Shown: positions 62,865-64,000 of the stretch, piece by piece | Numbering within the stretch: position 1 is the stretch's first letter | Layout of the letters: every line of letters starts with the position of its first letter | Assembly: GCA_963835855.1 (NCBI GenBank) | Contig: CAWIHA010000001.1 | Coordinates: forward strand, 54,583-118,582 | Source: CAWIHA01 sp963835855 | Lineage (GTDB): Bacteria > Acidobacteriota > Terriglobia > Bryobacterales > Bryobacteraceae | DNA length: 64,000 bases | Direction: 5' to 3' | Made by a program: the position numbers and the translations under genes | The notes under the pieces: generated by a model | The model's database searches: none | The model's input: the letters and a program-made list of their open reading frames with translations, nothing else | Told to the model about the DNA's origin: nothing

Positions 62865-63384
62865 TTTTTTCCCGCCACGGCTTGAGATCGTGGTGGAGCA
62901 GCAGAATCCGGACGGCCTCTCGCCCTATGCGGGGAACCAGTTTGCGTTTCACCGCTTCCTCGGCCACCAGGCGCACGGTCCAGCGGGCGCGGCCTTCCGG
63001 CGGCTCACTGCATACCATGGCGATGATCCGCTGCTTCTGATTGTCCTCCAGCAGCGCAGCCGCGCCGGGCCGCTCCTTCTCATACAGCGCGCGCTCCAGG
63101 CCCCCGGCTTGATAACGATGACCGACCTTGCGAATGGCTTGGGGAGTCAGCGGCACAACGCTGGAAATCTTCGGCGCGCTGACGCCCTGGGCCAACTGCA
63201 AAAGCGCCATCGCCCGCAGCACCAAACGGACCGGCTGCACGCCGCCGCGCAGCATCTCCCGCAACTCCTTCTGATCTTTCGGTGTGACCTCGATGCGCAG
63301 ACACAGACGAGACATGCCCAATTATGCGCCAAAACGTTCTCATATGGAAGTGTTTTATGGAATCTCTTCAGACGGTCAGAGAAC
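62190..63384 (-). mobile_element. IS630-family insertion sequence, complete
   Basis: 1,195 bp, bounded on both sides by the TA target dinucleotide (62188-62189 and 63385-63386). Terminal inverted repeats begin GTTCTCTGACCG and are similar over about 25 bases. It contains two overlapping reading frames of a DDE transposase. Fits the IS630 size and TA duplication. Confidence 0.9.
62839..63321 (-). CDS. IS630 transposase, N-terminal DNA-binding part (first frame)
   Basis: 160 residues with the helix-turn-helix region typical of IS630 (VLRAMALLQLAQGVSAPKISSVVPLTPQAIRKVGHRYQAGGLERAL) and the start of the second domain (WTVRLVAEEAVKRKLVPRIGREAVRILLLHHDLKPWREK). After WREK the frame leaves the conserved sequence, which resumes as MWCVAELNEEY in the other frame. 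Confidence 0.8.
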   Translation of the reverse strand: MGMSRLCLRIEVTPKDQKELREMLRGGVQPVRLVLRAMALLQLAQGVSAPKISSVVPLTPQAIRKVGHRYQAGGLERALYEKERPGAAALLEDNQKQRIIAMVCSEPPEGRARWTVRLVAEEAVKRKLVPRIGREAVRILLLHHDLKPWREKNVVRGRTQ

Positions 63385-63550
63385 TAGAGGTACTCCCAGT
63401 ACGGGGGTCGGCAAATTAGTCATTGGGAGTGGATCACAGGTGACCACACGACCGCACTCTGACCATTGGAACCAGGATTTCCATGAGATTGCCCGTGCGC
63501 CTCGATTCACCACCGAAGCAAGAGCACAGAACTTCGCCCAGCCGCCAGAC

Positions 63551-63697
63551 GCTTTTGCGAGTGGGGCCGCTAAGGCCCGAATCCGGTACCGGCGGCAGCA
63601 ACCGGCGCGCCGGCCCAAGCTGGACGGCTGGGTCGGAACCATCTTCCAGATCCTGGAAGAAGACAAGGCGCGAGGGAAGAAGCAGCGGCACACGGTC
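63551..63697 (+). pseudogene. IS21 transposase (IstA) remnant
   Basis: About 49 codons: FASGAAKARIRYRR, then RRPKLDGWVGTIFQILEEDK and KKQRHTV. This is the start of the central part of IstA (compare the usual PKLDPF..ILE-DK...KKQRHTAKRIFERL). The rest of the gene is gone; neighbouring DNA on either side (63387-63550, 63698-63824) shows nothing further. Confidence 0.6.
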
Positions 63698-63824
63698 CGG
63701 GAGCAACCCGCCAGCCCGAGCCGTGTTCCGCGCGCCGGGTGAAAACTGTTGCTGCTGAGCAAGATAGAGCAACCTGTGGGGACCGTTGACAACGACTTAA
63801 ATACATGTGTTATCAATCAATTAC

Positions 63825-63873
63825 GTAGCTGTTAACCGTAGGGCTGTAGGTTCGAGTCCTACCTGAGGAGCCA
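63825..63873 (+). tRNA. 3' half of tRNA-Asn (GTT), integration scar, not functional
   Basis: CTGTTAA anticodon loop (GTT), the T-arm GTAGG-TTCGAGT-CCTAC and the acceptor 3' strand with CCA are all present. The sequence 5' of the anticodon arm is unrelated, so no D-arm or 5' acceptor strand exists. Such 3' halves are left where an element integrates into a tRNA gene. The intact tRNA-Asn must be outside this window. Confidence 0.75.
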
Positions 63874-63926
63874 TTCTTTTCAATCACTTACAGTATTCGA
63901 TTTCCACCGAAAGCCCAATTCCCGTA

Positions 63927-64000
63927 TCATTCCGCCGGTTCGACCGCCACGGCGCAATTGCCTTGCCGGGCGAGAAAAGTTCGAAACGTATCCATGGTGG
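63927..64000 (-). CDS. Possible C-terminus of a gene running off the right edge
   Basis: The minus strand reads DTFRTFLARQGNCAVAVEPAE and a stop at 63927, open to the window end. Too short to identify. It may equally be non-coding. Confidence 0.25.
   Translation of the reverse strand, partial: TMDTFRTFLARQGNCAVAVEPAE

Noticed and set aside
62863..62869. Programmed -1 frameshift in IS630
   Set aside because: The frame relation at the A-run requires +1 or -2, so the usual -1 mechanism does not fit as sequenced.
63798..63873. Complete tRNA-Asn gene
   Set aside because: The 5' acceptor strand and D-arm are absent; only the 3' half matches.

Overview
The window is GC-rich bacterial chromosome. 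It most resembles an acidobacterium of the Solibacter/Bryobacter kind: a MerR-type head joined to TPR repeats, a fused TrpE-TrpG, an HpnE hopanoid/carotenoid-type desaturase, a complete Tol-Pal locus, and giant exported proteins built of bacterial Ig-like, FN3 and LamG units. The taxonomic call is inference from gene content; no rRNA is present.

Region 1 (1-26.4 kb) is ordinary chromosome with intact genes. It starts with the N-terminus of thioredoxin reductase, then a small defence cluster: a single-chain MmeI-type restriction-modification enzyme, a TonB-dependent receptor and a Panacea-type toxin-antitoxin pair. Next come feoAB, a DUF5996 gene, a UBP zinc-finger gene, proS, a MerR-TPR regulator, trpE(G), hpnE, a DCC-family gene, a transaldolase-like gene and the tolQ-tolR-tolA-tolB-pal-cpoB operon. 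recN lies divergent from that operon and is followed by tRNA-Ser(CGA).

Region 2 (26.49 to about 50 kb) is an integrative conjugative element. A large serine recombinase ends inside the tRNA-Ser 3' end. Behind it, almost all on the minus strand, are a RepB-like primase, VirB11, the VirD4 coupling protein, a ribbon-helix-helix protein, two winged-helix proteins of the replication-relaxation type, and the P-type transfer apparatus (trbC, D, E, G, I, J, L, F). An IS110-family element splits trbI from trbJ. Divergent from trbC is an ECF sigma gene with its own ECF-type promoter, followed by a ZAS-motif anti-sigma gene. After a DUF1778-GNAT toxin-antitoxin pair come parB, ardC and ssb, the usual leading-region genes, preceded by a gene-free stretch rich in inverted repeats. 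No canonical relaxase is visible. virB11 and the primase gene carry single-base indels, so the copy may be defective.

Region 3 (50.3-62.1 kb) is one minus-strand operon of exported proteins: a lipase-like hydrolase, then three tandem paralogous N-terminal segments, the last of which runs into a repeat protein of about 2,800 residues. Each of the three paralogues is interrupted by a different small lesion. Region 4 (62.2-64 kb) holds an IS630 element with clear ends, an IS21 transposase remnant and the 3' half of a tRNA-Asn gene, a typical island boundary scar.

Several genes across the window show a -10 hexamer ending 6 to 8 bases before the start codon and no Shine-Dalgarno, which points to leaderless transcripts.
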